64,000 bases of DNA from Lactarius indigo (Eukaryota > Basidiomycota > Agaricomycetes > Russulales > Russulaceae): the NCBI GenBank assembly GCA_025766275.1, contig JAFKAC010000193.1, forward strand, positions 1-64,000, given 5' to 3'. The notes under the pieces were generated by a model. It was not told the DNA's origin. It saw only the letters and a list, made by a program, of their open reading frames with translations, and made no database searches. A program made the translations under genes and the position numbers. Shown here one piece after another: positions 1-11,460 of the stretch; position 1 is the stretch's first letter; each line of letters begins with the position of its first letter.

Positions 1-380
1 AAACGGCGTTAAGATGGGAGAAGGCGATGGCACTGTCTCACTTCTCAGTTTGGGGGCTATGTGTGTCGAGGGTTGGAAAAGGAAGCGATGGAACCCTGCT
101 GGGATTAAGATCACCACAGTAGAGGTACGGGTGTTAATTTATCGTCCGGTGTTCTGTTTTCCCGACACTCTCTGACACGTCGGGTTGGCAGTTACCCCAT
201 CGACCGGAGATAACACTCCCTCGTGGCGGAGCCAATACAAGTGATCACGTCGACATTCTTGGATCCCAGGCTCTGAACGAAATCATTTTAAAGGTAGCAA
301 CCGGAGCAGGGGGAGACATTCGCGACAATTATGTCTCACGAATCCGGGAGTATGCTAAGAAGATTCGCTGGGATGCTTAA
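1..380 (+). CDS. LRO1: phospholipid:diacylglycerol acyltransferase (LRO1/PDAT), 3' end
   Basis: This is the last part of an LCAT-fold acyltransferase that moves an acyl chain from a phospholipid to diacylglycerol to make triacylglycerol at the ER. Two exons are visible, 1..124 and 192..380, joined in phase 0 across a 67-bp GT-AG intron; the frame at the window edge starts at base 2. The first exon reads NGVKMGEGDGTVSLLSLG and ends GIKITTVE. The second contains TSDHVDILG, the conserved stretch with the catalytic His, and ends IRWDA before TAA at 378-380. The Asp of GDGTV and the His of DHVDILG are the Asp/His of the LCAT/PDAT catalytic triad; the Ser lies outside the window. The identification rests on strong recalled similarity to the Lro1 C-terminus. 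The upstream part is cut by the window edge. Confidence 0.85.
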
Positions 381-600
381 GCTCGGCGTGCGATAGAGGT
401 GACCAAAGATGATGCCCAGTGGGAAATTCGTAGTTTCGGGTAGGTTTACATCGACTGTCGTAGATACTGTCGCTCGCTATCGACGATCGATATTCTGTCC
501 GTAATACTATACCAAAATGCGATAAAAAAAAATTATGTACGACTGCCAGCGTTTTTCTCGCAGACAATCGAAAAAAGTCGAACTCAAGCGATTTAATTAG

Positions 601-800
601 ACCACAGAGCACACAGGTCGCGATCTATACAAATCGACATTATTGAACTGTTCGTTTTTTTTTTGTTTCTGTTCGATAAATTTGAATCGACTGTTATCGA
701 ACCATTCTTTTTTTTCTGTAATTGATTGACAGATATAAATCGACTGTTATTGAATCGTTCGTTTTTTTTTGTTTCCGTTAGATAGTTTTAAACGATGCAT
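601..800. repeat. degenerate T-rich tandem repeat in intergenic DNA
   Basis: Three imperfect copies of a unit of about 75 bp follow one another. Each carries an ATCGACTGTTAT-like or ATCGACATTAT-like core, then TGAAC or CGAAC, then a run of 8-10 T and TGTTTCTGTT or similar. It fills part of the 381-1053 gap between the LRO1 stop and the end of the AT-hook gene. I see no gene in the rest of that gap. Confidence 0.5.
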
Positions 801-1053
801 CGATTCCCGTTGTTAATCATAATTACACAGCTTTTACTATACAAATGCAGCGACGGGTTCATTGTACGAGCGGATACTGGCGTGACACAAACCGAGTAAA
901 ACTCGGGGATGGTTTGAAGAGCAGACGGTCGAGGGATCCAACATCCGGGTTGGGCTGACAATGGGTTGGTTAGAAGTAGAAAAGTCGAAGATAAGACCGC
1001 GAAAGCAGGGCGCGGCGAGAGGGAACGGGGAGGAGAAACCAATGGCTCGTCGC

Positions 1054-3197
1054 TTAGTTCGTGCTGGGCGTGTCGTTGGCCCTCTTTGCAGACAGTTTGG
1101 CCTTCCTCTGCGGAGATGTGAGTGGGCCTGACATGAATGCAGAGAGGACATACCGCCGTAACCTGTGCGATGCGCAGTTCTTTTTTGAGGGGCTAAAGGG
1201 GCGTCAGAGTATTATATCCTGTTGAGAGTTTGTCACGTACCTCCTTGTCCGCATCCGTAAGGGACTTGAAGTAGATATCGAAGTCTGAAAGGGGGCCCTG
1301 TCCCCCAGATTGTTGTTCATTCCAATGACGCATGCAAATATTTCTCGAGTGGCAATCAGCGCCATATTGTAACAGAGGTGACTGGTTATGAGACATACCT
1401 AATAGAGTTCCCCTCTGTGGGTATGGCTAAAGCTGCGTTTGACGATTTCTGTCGCTTGTTTGTCGTCGTCGTCGTGTTGCTACCTTCGGGTTTTCTCTTC
1501 TTGTCGGTTTTGGTCTTGACGTGTGAATTGGGGGGAGGCGTGTCAGGAGGGGGTCCGGTGTTGTGACCGACGCTAGTGGGGTCAGTGCTACTAGTCGCCG
1601 TGGTTCCGTGTGTTGTTGGGGCCGGGGTAGGAGTTTCCTTGTCCACCGCAACGGACGATGGATTTCTAGGAGCACGTACTTTTAGTTTGACTCGGAATCC
1701 AGTAGTTGTTGTCGGCGTCGTGTTGTTTGCGGACTTTAGTGTTTCTCCTGTATCGCCGGTGCCCATAGAAGGGCTGACTGAGTCGGACGGCGCAGGGGCA
1801 CTGTGGTTGGTCTCACGTGAGCTATGGCCAGCGCTATAGAGAAAAAGCGTTACAATGGGTCGATGAGCGCTGACGTTGTTGAAGAGTGTACGCCTATGGT
1901 CTGGGAGGGGATTGCGGGATTGCTATAATCAGAAGGAAATAGCGAGCTAAGCGGACGGGACTTACTGAGACCATCGATGACATGGATGAACTCTGCGTCG
2001 TCCCCCCTGTGGTGGGGCCATCCGCCTCAGAACCGGTGGTTTTGTTTCCACTCTCGGCGTGCTGCTCTGAGACTCCTGCGCCAGGATCGTCATTGCCACC
2101 CTCGGCATCTGAATCAGGATCGCCATTGTTCTTGGCACGTTCTGAGTCACTGGGATCGTCGTCGCTGTCCGTGGTGTGGTGTTCTCCTGCATCGGGATCG
2201 TCACCGCCTTCGTCTTGTGAACCATCGTGTGAGTTCATGCGTATAAGGTTGGGGTCCTCGAGGAGTTTTTTACGGGGGTCATTGTCGCGATCCGAGTTCG
2301 GGTCCAAGTCCTTGTCCGAACCGGTGGAATCCTTCTCAGTCTTTGCTGTCACTGGCAGGTGTCGGTTTCGATACCAAGAAGGGTAAGATTTTGTTGACCA
2401 TTCTCGGAGCTTCCATTCTCCATCGTCACAGAGAAGAAGAAAATCGTGGGCCTTGTCAGCGAGGAGCGTCCGGGAGTAGTAATCCCAGGCCCTGTTCTCT
2501 ATCTTGCCGAACGTCTCCGGCGCCAATCCACATTTGTCCAAGGTGCGCCACAGCATTCGTGCCTTCCTACTCATCTCCGCAATCACGGATTTGTCAACCG
2601 GGATGCCGTCCCGGGTCTCCAGGTAAAAGTGCGTCGAGTGGTCTTCCTCATCGTTGCTGTCTTGAGGCGGACGCCCTCGCTTCCGCTTGACTTGTACCGA
2701 CGTTGCATTGCCGTCGGTCTCCCCTCGGTTCTTTTTTCGTGCTGCGCGGGTGTATTCCTTCTTCACCCAGTAAACGACTCCTGGGTTGTCTTCTCGGATT
2801 CTAAGCGCTTGCTTGACTGGGAGGTCCAGGATCTCCGATGTGATGCTCGTGACCTTTCCATCGGTGCCTGTTTGTCTGCTGTGATAGTCTTTCGCGAAGA
2901 GCCCAAGTGCTTCCCTGGGTGGTGCACGTCACGCATATACATCGACAGTCCACGTGAAAACGCTTACTTGAGGGTCTTAACTTCCACATTCAAGTGGTCG
3001 TTCTCTTTAGTCAATTCGTCGTTCTCTTTCATCTTGCTGGTGAGAGCTTCTTGTAGCTGCTTGATTTCTGTGGCTCTCTGGTCGGCGATCACCTTAACGC
3101 GAACAAAATGTCCGTTCGACTCAAGTGTCTTTGCCGATGCATTTGAAACTATGTCTAGGAGATCAGGAGACTGCGACGATCTATCAGTAATCTCCAT
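1054..3197 (-). CDS. AT-hook, coiled-coil protein of unknown function (6 exons, ~632 aa)
   Basis: Exons by splice consensus and phase: 3197..2968, 2914..1966, 1922..1399, 1343..1241, 1192..1154 and 1107..1054. The sum is 1899 nt (633 codons) and the introns are 43-55 bp. Residues about 40-76 form a heptad-rich coiled coil (KMKENDELTKENDHLN region). Residues 153-160 are KRKRGRPP, an AT-hook minor-groove DNA-binding motif. A Trp/Tyr-rich block of about 90 residues follows, then a long acidic Asp/Ser-rich stretch. The protein ends in a basic tail, KAKLSAKRANDTPSTN. A nuclear DNA-associated role is inferred from the AT-hook and basic clusters only. An ATG at 3290 in the same frame could give a longer N-terminus. 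It is divergent from the gene starting at 3515, and the 317 bp between the two starts is probably a shared promoter. I do not recognise the family. Confidence 0.7.
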
Positions 3198-3514
3198 AGG
3201 GTGCCTGGGGGAGGACGCACATGGCCACCGTGTGTACCAGAGCCGGGGTATCGTAGTCCGATCTCCGTATTTGCGGTACCAAACTGCCACTGACCACGAG
3301 AATTATTTCCTTGGTCCTGTGTCAGTGCAGGGTCTATGCTACCTGTGAAAAAAGGTGCAGGCACTGGCATGGTGGGCGTTAAAAAAAAAGGAGGGGATGG
3401 ATTCCAATATGCACGAGAGTGGTGAGTTTGGCCATTCTGGTCTTTCTCGGATAAATATTCCTAGTCGGGACATCGCTGCTGTTCTCACAATTCCCCCCAA
3501 GTTTGCTCTGTACC

Positions 3515-4292
3515 ATGTCCTCGAAAAATAAGGCTCAGACTCGTTTCCCAACCCCCGAAGAGGGTCTGGCTATCCGTACCCTGCACGAAGCTACACTACA
3601 AGAACTCATAAGCGCAAGGAACTACCCCTTGTTGCAAATTATACACGAGCGCAATGAACTCATGCGCGAAAGGTATTTCTTTTGTCTGTCTTAGACTCCA
3701 TGATGTTCTGACTTTGACCTACGGTAGAAACACGATACTTGGTACCGACGTTGAGTTCCCCGAGTACGACTACATCAACCCACCCAGCGACGACAGTACA
3801 CTTCCGTACATGGCCTTGTGGATCAATAACGAATGCCGTGTCCTCCCTTTCCGTAGGGTTAGGCCTTCGTGGGCGCAGTATCCAGTTGACGTGAGTACTC
3901 TGTTCCGTAAATTTTCCTTCAAGTCGACGTAGCATATCATACAGAGACGTCGCTTCGACGCGAGCACCCAAACTGAAAATGCTGACACGACTCCAGTGGA
4001 GGTTGACGCATCTGAATTGACGTCATGCTCCGAGGAGCAGGTTCTCGACGAACCTATCAAAGTAAGCATTGCGTTCAGTAATTTCTCCTTGGTATAGTAT
4101 GCTAATGCGATACAGAGTTGCCAGTTTAATCCCAACACGCGAACTAATGACGCCGATGTGACCATGGTGGAGAACGAGTTGTCTGACTCAAAGTCACACT
4201 CTGTGGCTCAGGTTGTCCTGGATGACGACAAGGAATTTTGTGGGGCTCGTCGCGAGGAACACACAGATAAAAAGAGGAAGATTTCAGAGTAG
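3515..4292 (+). CDS. hypothetical nuclear-type protein, 204 aa (4 exons)
   Basis: Exons are 3515..3672, 3728..3890, 3945..4061 and 4116..4292 (615 nt, 205 codons with stop). All introns are 54-55 bp GT-AG; the third has a good branch site, TGCTAATGC. The start ATG follows TGTACC. The N-terminal 50 residues are a Glu/Leu-rich helix-like segment, then a Pro/Asp/Tyr-rich stretch (EFPEYDYINPPSDD). The second half is acidic and ends EEHTDKKRKISE, where KKRK looks like a monopartite nuclear localisation signal. No catalytic motif is visible and I do not recognise the family. The consistent phase through three introns argues for a real gene. It is divergent from the AT-hook gene. Confidence 0.65.
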
Positions 4293-4300
4293 ACACGCAC

Positions 4301-4931
4301 GTGCCTACAGACGCGCCTCTATTACTTATTGTCGTCGTCAAATGTACTACTACAAGAAATGTGCAAGCTCAATACAAATGCGTCTTACAAGTGGGAACTT
4401 CTCCTGAACCTCTGGTGGGCGAACTATTGCGGTCGACACATACGGATGGTCACGTGGTCAGTAACACACGCTTCGCTAACACGCGGTGTCACTTCCACTT
4501 CATTTGGCTGGCTTTGGACGATGCATGTGAGATGGTCCTCTCCCCACCAGGGGAGCCCTTCATCACAGTGACTGGTAGGCTTTGACCATGACAATGGTTT
4601 CGCATCGGCAAACAGCGCCTCTTGGATTGTTGGCAACATCCGAGGGTCGACCGGTGTCGGACACTGTCAACCCGGTCTATTCCTGATACTGTGAGTCCCC
4701 GTTCACAGTCTTTCTGCCTGGATTCTTGCTGACGAGAATACCGGTCGCATTGTGGGTTTTGGCATTAGATGCACAGGCATGTTACACGCCCCCGGAGTGC
4801 CCGGTTCTGGTCGCAACTGGGTCTTGGGCGCCACCGCCTACATCGCATCCTGGGCTGTTTGGATTTTCAGTATCTTTCTTGGATATGAACCTTTTTACTC
4901 TTTCTACCGCCGTTGGTGCTTCCGTGACTGA
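4301..4931 (+). pseudogene. decayed membrane-protein gene fragments
   Basis: Several plus-strand stretches look coding but cannot be joined cleanly. The clearest is about 4709-4930: it reads LSAWILADENTGRIVGFG, then GRNWVLGATAYIASWAVW with a hydrophobic segment, and ends YRRWCFRD before a TGA. Upstream, 4338-4575 reads as coding in one of two frames, and a stop interrupts the join around 4650-4690. I therefore call it a degraded gene or one with an exon structure I cannot resolve. Its position next to the interrupted membrane-protein gene at 5036 suggests related or duplicated membrane genes. The function is unknown. Confidence 0.4.
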
Positions 4932-5035
4932 ACCCCCTTCTATTTTTTCCCACACAGACTCATCTCAAACTTTCATCAGGTCGCCCTCTCGTCCTCCCAA
5001 TCTACCTCTCGTCTCCAACTTTCAATTTCGTCTCC

Positions 5036-5292
5036 ATGGCATCCTACAACCGCTTTCACTTCCTCTAGCACATCCGCAACTCAGCCTTCTTCCGTGTCAA
5101 CCCGAATGCCGTCCTCCCGTCAGCCGAGGGCTTGCTGCGCGACGTGCTCGCAGAGACTTGCTATTTTTATGCCCAGAGCCTTCCAACCGTCGTGACCCTC
5201 CTGCGCGCAGGCTTGGCCCTCGCGCTCCTCTCGTTCTTCGGTTCCGTGCATCTCCCCGGTAAGTCATCGCTTTCAAACGTTGATCAGAGTAT
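5036..5292 (+). pseudogene. 5' part of a membrane-protein gene cut by retroelement 1
   Basis: From ATG 5036 the frame reads MASYNRFHFL, meets TAG at 5066-5068 (codon 11), then continues open as HIRNSAFFRVNPNAVLPSAE, with a hydrophobic segment LLRAGLALALLSFFG, up to the insertion point at 5292. The same frame resumes directly at 21193 after the 15.9-kb insert, so the element sits in an exon. The codon-11 stop looks like CAG to TAG, unless the real start uses another exon. The reading resembles a small membrane-protein family common in agaricomycetes, recalled by pattern only. The function is unknown. Confidence 0.55.
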
Positions 5293-6067
5293 TGTCACGG
5301 ACGCTTTATTTTGCCTTATTTTTCCGTATTTTTACGGATTTAAATGGTGAAGATACAAGTCTCCAACGTTGTGTCAAACATCCAAAGTCCTTATCATTAG
5401 ATATGATAAGATGGTTAGTCACGTGATACCAACATGTGCACCCACAAGCACGTGACCCTGGGATAGTAACTTCCTTATTGGATGTTACCTCTTTAAGTCA
5501 CCTTCCTCATTAGTACAGTAGTTCTTCATTGGACGATAAGCAGGGAACATTCTAGATAGTTCTAGATTACGTTGTCATAGGGTTGTGACTCATAGATAAG
5601 GACACGTCAGTGTTCTGTCAGCGTTGATGACTGTGCATCAGTCAGCATAATAGATAACGCTATTATTAGACACGACGCGTCAGCGTCTGACTCATTACTA
5701 TTACAATACCTTTAGTAACAAGGTTCTGTAGTAATTCGAACTCAGCCGCAGTATAGTATATAAACCCTCATGTAACGTCCTGAGTGGAACCAACTTGTCC
5801 TCTTGGTTCTCCACTCAGGTGCGTATCATCCTTTGTATTCCCTTACTTCTCCAATGTTAACTTGTCCTCTTGGTTCTCCACTCAGCGTGCCACAAGCGTG
5901 ATCACCTGACCTTTGGGCTTGTATAAAGTCCTCACGTGTGTCTACTCTCCGCTGTGCCTGTACGTTCGGCGCGTGACTTGTCTCCGCGCTAGGCTTGGGT
6001 GTGCTCCCAGTTCAGTTCACTAAACTTCACCTTGGTCTAGTTGTAAGCGATAAGTCATACCGCTACA
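5293..6067 (+). repeat. 5' LTR of element 1
   Basis: It is 775 bp, TG...CA ended, and identical by eye to 20413-21187. It contains TATATAAA at 5757-5764. The 27-bp unit beginning AACTTGTCCTCTTGG occurs twice, at 5792-5818 and 5859-5885. Confidence 0.95.
5757..5801 (+). promoter_or_regulatory. element 1 core promoter and predicted transcript start
   Basis: A TATATAAA box at 5757-5764 lies about 35 bp upstream of AACTTGTCCT (5792-5801). That 10-mer is the exact reverse complement of the sequence just after the LTR (6070-6079). The transcript is predicted to start at or near 5792, making that site the R boundary. Confidence 0.65.
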
Positions 6068-6069
6068 TT

Positions 6070-6079
6070 AGGACAAGTT
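6070..6079 (+). other. primer-binding site of element 1, self-priming type
   Basis: AGGACAAGTT begins 2 nt after the LTR. It does not begin TGG like a tRNA-type site; instead it is complementary to 5792-5801 in the LTR. This is the Tf1/sushi arrangement, in which the mRNA 5' end folds back to prime minus-strand synthesis. Confidence 0.7.
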
Positions 6080-6608
6080 CCTTTCACACGCCTCTTTACT
6101 TTCGTTTACCGGCGTTCTCCCTTCTATCCTTCTAGGTGGTTGACGACCACAAGTCCCTTGTGTCATACACCTCACTCTTTGCCTGTGGACCTTCGTACGC
6201 AGAATCTGCGCTATCTTGGTACAACTCTATTGTCCGTAAAATCGGCATAGATTGTGCTTGCCTATAGGCGTTCTATCTGGTCATCAGTAGAACGTTTGGG
6301 TACTGCTTGCAGAACTGGTCACCACGCCAGATAAGCTGCAAGTGGAAGAGAAGCCTGCCAGGCCTAGCCTGCGACAGCTGTACGCGAAGTAAACAGAAAA
6401 GTTTGAGAGCGCTTCGGCGTGAGAGGCAGCCAATAGGTCGAGGAGACTGCGGCAGACAGCCTTGTGTTCTTGCACAAATCCATTACCCCATTCCTGAGTG
6501 TTCCGTTATCGCCGCAGCCTCGCGCAGTGTGAAACTATCACTGTGTATTGGTCTTGCTTGATCGGACTCTCCAATCACCTTCGACTTAGCGCTTCGCGGT
6601 CGTCGTAA

Positions 6609-8643
6609 CACGTCGTCACTTTACACCACCTTCCGTTTTTCAAACTGCCTCGCATATTTGCGAACGTCCGTCAGCGTCTTCGACATCTCTTCAGGAGAAG
6701 ACAGGAGACAGTACTTCCTGTTCCAGCGCCCCCGTCACCCCCACGTTCATACTTCACTCCAAATTTAGCCTCTGCTTCGGCATCGCTACACATCCAGGGA
6801 GCAGGTCAATCGTCCTCTGACCCAATCCCTTCACCCCGATTTGCATCTCCTACTCCGACAGTAGTTTCGGAGCACTCTTATCACTCGGCGCACTCCTCCT
6901 CCAACGAGACACTCGTTGACGACCCCCAAGCACCCCCTGTAGTTTATCAGCAAGAAGTCTTTGCTGGTGAAGAAATTCACTACAGGTTTTCCTTAGAAGG
7001 CAAACCACAGAACGACGCGGAAGCATACATCCGCGCTATCTATTACGATAGAGATTTTCGTTTCGCCCTTCTCGAACTTCACGGAGCATTTAGCCTTGTT
7101 GCAGGCACCCCTTTCACCGTCCCTCAGCTGATCGCCTTCGCGGCAGCATTAGTCCCCAAACTTTCTCCTCCCCCATCCGTCCACTCCCACGATAGCTCCC
7201 AAAGGGAAACAGAGAGCAGCTCAAGCTCAAGCTCAGTATCCCACAGGAGTAACGTCCAAGTACAAAACGATCCTCTCTAAAGAAGAAAAAGAGTGGATCA
7301 AGAACTTTGACAACTGGGACGACTTCGACGAAGACGAACAGCTTCGCCTCATCGAAGACAGACGAGAGTCGATCAAAAAGTACGAGGAAAGAAAGAGACA
7401 AGACGAGTTAGATAGGATGTCCGCCGCCGCCGCCGCTCCACCCACACCCATAGCCCCTGCTCCGCCCCCAACTCTCAACGACTGCCTGCGCCTAATAAGC
7501 GATTTAGGCCAAGTAGTCGGCATACTTACACAAAAGGTCACGGACTTGACCGCACAGGTTTCAGCAACTGCGGCCAAGCCAAGTCCCAAGCACAAGGAAG
7601 TAGTGGCCCGTCCCAAAGCATGGGATGGGAAAGGCAACTCTACAGATGCCCGTCACTTCCTTGCCGCCTTCCATAATTGGGCAGGCTCACAGCAGGACGC
7701 TATGAACACCTGGGACCCGGCCCAGGGCATGTACTTCCGGGCAGAAGACCGCTGGATTATGGCGGTTCTCAACCTTATGGAAGGGGAAGCCAAGTCATGG
7801 GCTCTCCCCTATCTCGAACAACTTCAGTCTAACAACATCCCGTTCGGTAGCTCTTGGGACGAATTCGTCAAAGAGTTCAACCGATGATTCTCGCCCCTCG
7901 ACACTACTGAAACAGCGAGGGAGCAGCTGAAGAAGACAAAGCAGGGCCGCGGATCGGTTGCAGAGTACCGGTCTGTGTTCAAACAATACTCTGGACAGAC
8001 TGGATGGTCAAAAGCAGACCTCCGCACCCGCTTCTACGACGGTCTCTCGGACCGCGTAAAAGACGCCTTAGCCCTGACAGACAAGGCCCACGTTGACTTC
8101 GACGACCTCAAGCAGGTCTCACAATCGCTAGATCAGCGATTGAGACAGAGGGACTCGGAGAAGAAGGGCGGTTCATCTAGCCAGTCGATCTTGCCTGCAG
8201 GCAAGTCGTCCGATCCAGATGCAATGCAAGTAGACGCATCACGTCAGCAGGGATCCGGCACGAGCAAGCCCGCATCCGGCGGAAAGACCCGGCAGGACTA
8301 TCAGAAGCACATGCAAGGCAAGTGTTACGGGTGTGGTTCTAAGGACCACTCAAAGAAGGATGGAAACCACGAACGTGACGTGTGCCACCATTGTCAAAAG
8401 GTCGGACATAGGGCACCCGTCTGCATGCTCAAATTTATGGGGAAACCCGCCAAAGCAAAAGCTGCGGCCAGCAGTGAGGAAACCCCCTCCCAACCTTCTT
8501 CCAGTCAGTCGGCGGCTTCGACCGCCCAGTCAAGTACTTCCGCACCGCCCAAAGCCAATACGTCCCAGGCAGACGTGGCAAAGTTATTGGCGGCGCTTAC
8601 AGCCCAGCAAGAGCAAATCAACGCTCTTAAGGCGGCTTTTTAG
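6609..8643 (+). pseudogene. gag: gag of element 1 (disrupted)
   Basis: A frame with no visible ATG is open from 6609 to 7280 (for example ALLELHGAFSLVAGTPF) and overlaps the main gag frame, which is open from about 7155. The main frame passes an in-frame ATG at 7417 and includes the capsid-like block with MYFRAEDRWIMAVLNLMEGE. It meets TGA at 7885-7887, in the place of an Arg codon by comparison with similar gags, and continues to 8643. Near the end lies a nucleocapsid CCHC knuckle, CHHCQKVGHRAPVC, preceded by CYGCGSKDHSKKDG. The change from the first frame to the second is either a mutation or an unrecognised upstream ORF. Gag forms the particle shell and binds RNA; this copy cannot make it full length. 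Confidence 0.75.
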
Positions 8644-10858
8644 ATCCAGGGGTAGTCATAGCTGCGGACTCCCCCTGTAAAACAGATACGGTTGACTCGG
8701 CTTCATGTAGTTGTAAGATATGCCTACGATCTCGCCTCGTTTCGGACTCGGACCAATCTGTAATTCCTACGTACCATTCTGTCTCTGCCTGTAAAGTTGA
8801 TAGTAGTGATGTCTCGGCTTCCTGTTCTGATTCTACATCTACATCTGCCTCGGAGATGAACAATAGTGTTCCGATTGCTCCACAATTTGTAGCAGCGCCG
8901 CAAGTGATGATTTCTGATGCAGCGCTTTCTTCATGTATCATTCCCAAAACAAAAGATAGCAGATCTCATTTTCATATTTCTGTTGAATTACAAGGATGTC
9001 ATCGTACTGTAAAAGTAGCAGCCATGGTAGATTCCGGAGCAACTTCGTTGTTCCTGGACAAGAAGTACGCTGATCGCCACAAGATGTTGCAAGTTCCGCT
9101 GGAGCATCCCATTACTCTCTATAACATAGATGGGACGCTCAATGAAGCTGGCAGTATCACCCACAAAGTAACACTCGTTCTTAAAGTCGGTCCTAGTGCA
9201 GAAAAGTTCGACTTTATGGTCACTTCACTAGGCCCGGAACGAGTTATATTGGGACTGCCTTGGCTAAGACATCGGAACCCGCACATAAATTGGCAGGAAG
9301 GCACAATGCGTCTCAACTCCAGCGCTGAAATAGCCGCACCGGAGATAGAGATAGAGGTGACGCGCATTATGGCGAACCGTATGGAACACCGCCGTCTCCT
9401 TGCGGAGAAAGTGTTGGACACAGTCTCTGACGAAGTTTTCTGTTTGGCCGGTTTTACATACTCTCAGCAGATTGCCGAGAAGGCGATAACCTCCAAACCT
9501 AAGAAAACTTTCGAGGAAATGGTCCCTGAACACTATCGTGACTTCGCAAAAGTCTTCTCTGAGGAAGAATCCCAGAGACTCCCTGAGCATCAGCCATGGG
9601 ACCACGCCATAGACCTAGAACCAGATGCAGTCAAGCACTGGAAGGTCAAAACGTACCCCATGTCACCAAGCGAGCAAGTAGAATTGGACAAATTCTTAGA
9701 CGAACATATAGGGAAAGGATATTTAGTGCCATCCAAGTCACCTATGGCATCCCCTGTATTCTTCATTAAGAAAAAGGACGGCAAGCTCCGTCTGGTCCAA
9801 GACTATCGGCGTCTTAACAAAATTACCATCAAGAACCGATATCCACTTCCACTCGCTGCCGATATTATTAATAGGCTTAAGGGAGCTCAATACTTCACTA
9901 AGTTCGACGTTAGATGGGGATATCATAATATCCGCATCAAAGAAGGCGATGAATGGAAAGGTGCCATTGTCACCAACAGGGGTTTATATGAGCCAAAAGT
10001 CATGTACTTCGGCATGACTAATAGCCCTGCCACCTTCCAAGCCTTAATGAACACCGTCTTTGCTGATCTTATCGCACAGGGAGAGGTCGCCGTATATATG
10101 GATGATATTCTCATCTATAGCAATAACCTTAAACATCATCGCAAAATAGTACGCGAGGTGTTAACACGGCTAGAGCAATACGACCTCTATCTCAAACCTG
10201 AAAAGTGTGATTTTGAAAAGCAAGAAATGGAGTATCTTGGGATGATTATCCGCCCCGGAGAAGTGCAGATGGACCCTGGTAAGGTCCATGCAGTAAAGGA
10301 GTGGCCAACCCCGACTACGCTCAAAGAAGTAAGAGCATTTATCGGGTTCGCCAATTTCTATAGAAGGTTTATCAAGGACTTCGCGGCTATCGCCCGACCC
10401 CTTCATGACCTTACTAAGAAAGATACTCCTTGGATCTGGCAGTCTGAACAGCAGAAAGCTTTCGACTTGTTGAAGGAACGTTTCGTACAAGAACCTATCC
10501 TTAAGGTTTACGATCCGAACCTCCCAACTAGAGTTGAAGTAGATGCTTCAGGATTTGCTACTGGCGGTATTCTAACTCAGAAATACCCGGACGGTCTCTG
10601 GCACCCCATTGCGTATCGCTCACAGTCCATGAGCAAAGAGGAACGCAACTATGAGATTTACGACAGAGAAATGCTTGGCTTAATTCGTGCCCTAGAGGAT
10701 TGGAGACATTTTCTCGAAGGAATCTCCTTTGAAGTGATCACCGACCATAAGAATATGGAATGGTGGGCAACCATGAAGGACTTAAACAGGCGCCAAGCTA
10801 GATGGGCCCTATTCTTAAGTCGGTTCGCCTTCAAAGTCACTTACAAAAAGGGAGAATC
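8640..10858 (+). pseudogene. pol: pol of element 1, N-terminal part (protease, RT, RNase H)
   Basis: The frame is -1 relative to gag and opens at 8631; an in-frame ATG lies at 8856. The aspartic protease active site reads VDSGATSLFLD. The reverse transcriptase has the catalytic box VYMDDILIYS near 10095-10125 and FTKFDVRWGYHNIRIKEGDE upstream. RNase H begins with VEVDASGFATGGIL and includes YEIYDREMLGLIRALEDWRH. The reading stops being pol at 10858, where element 2 is inserted after the codons for KKGE. It resumes in frame at 18733. Confidence 0.9.
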
Positions 10859-11426
10859 TGTAACGCCACTACAGGGGCGTTGAGTACGACCTGTACTGAG
10901 TCAGTCTGTCACTCGGTAGTCAAAGCTCAAAGGCTCGACTTCAGTAGAAATGATGCACAAGAGTCACAAGGACGCACGTCACTTGGACTATAGAGGAAGG
11001 CTAAGACTCGAAGGCCTAGCGAAGACGAGGGTCGGGGAACAAGGAGACTCTGCGTAGACGAGTGTAGTTTTACACAAGAAGTCTAGTCTACCGTACAAGC
11101 TAGGTATGACTAGGGTTAAATAGAAATCGTACTGTATGGCCATCACAAACAGATGGCGCCATCGCCAAACCAAGGAAGAAAGGAATGGACGTAGAGGGAA
11201 CAAAGCAAAGACATATCGAGAACAAAGGAGAATCATGCGGGGTCGCGCGTGAGAGGGAACAAGTCAGAAACTGGCACATGTCAAGCTTTATCAAGAGAGA
11301 ACGTCGATAAGCAAAGCGCGTGACAGAAACCGGGTGATCGTAAAGTCCGCGTGGTCGTACAGGGCTCGTATAGTGTGGGAAGGAAATAATGGTAAGGAAA
11401 GAAACGAGTCCAAGAAAGTCGTAACA
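10859..11426 (-). repeat. 3' LTR of element 2
   Basis: This 568-bp LTR reads TGTAACGCC...CGTAACA on the plus strand. It matches 18165-18732 except at 11027. Confidence 0.95.
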
Positions 11427-11439
11427 TTACCCCCTGTCT
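11427..11439 (-). other. polypurine tract of element 2
   Basis: On the minus strand AGACAGGGGGTAA lies directly before the 3' LTR. Confidence 0.75.
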
Positions 11440-11460
11440 TGGTCTGAAGACGCCTCGACT

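Noticed and set aside
6307..6561. Small ORF in the leader of element 1
   Set aside because: No similarity to gag, no conserved context, and it lies in the predicted untranslated leader.
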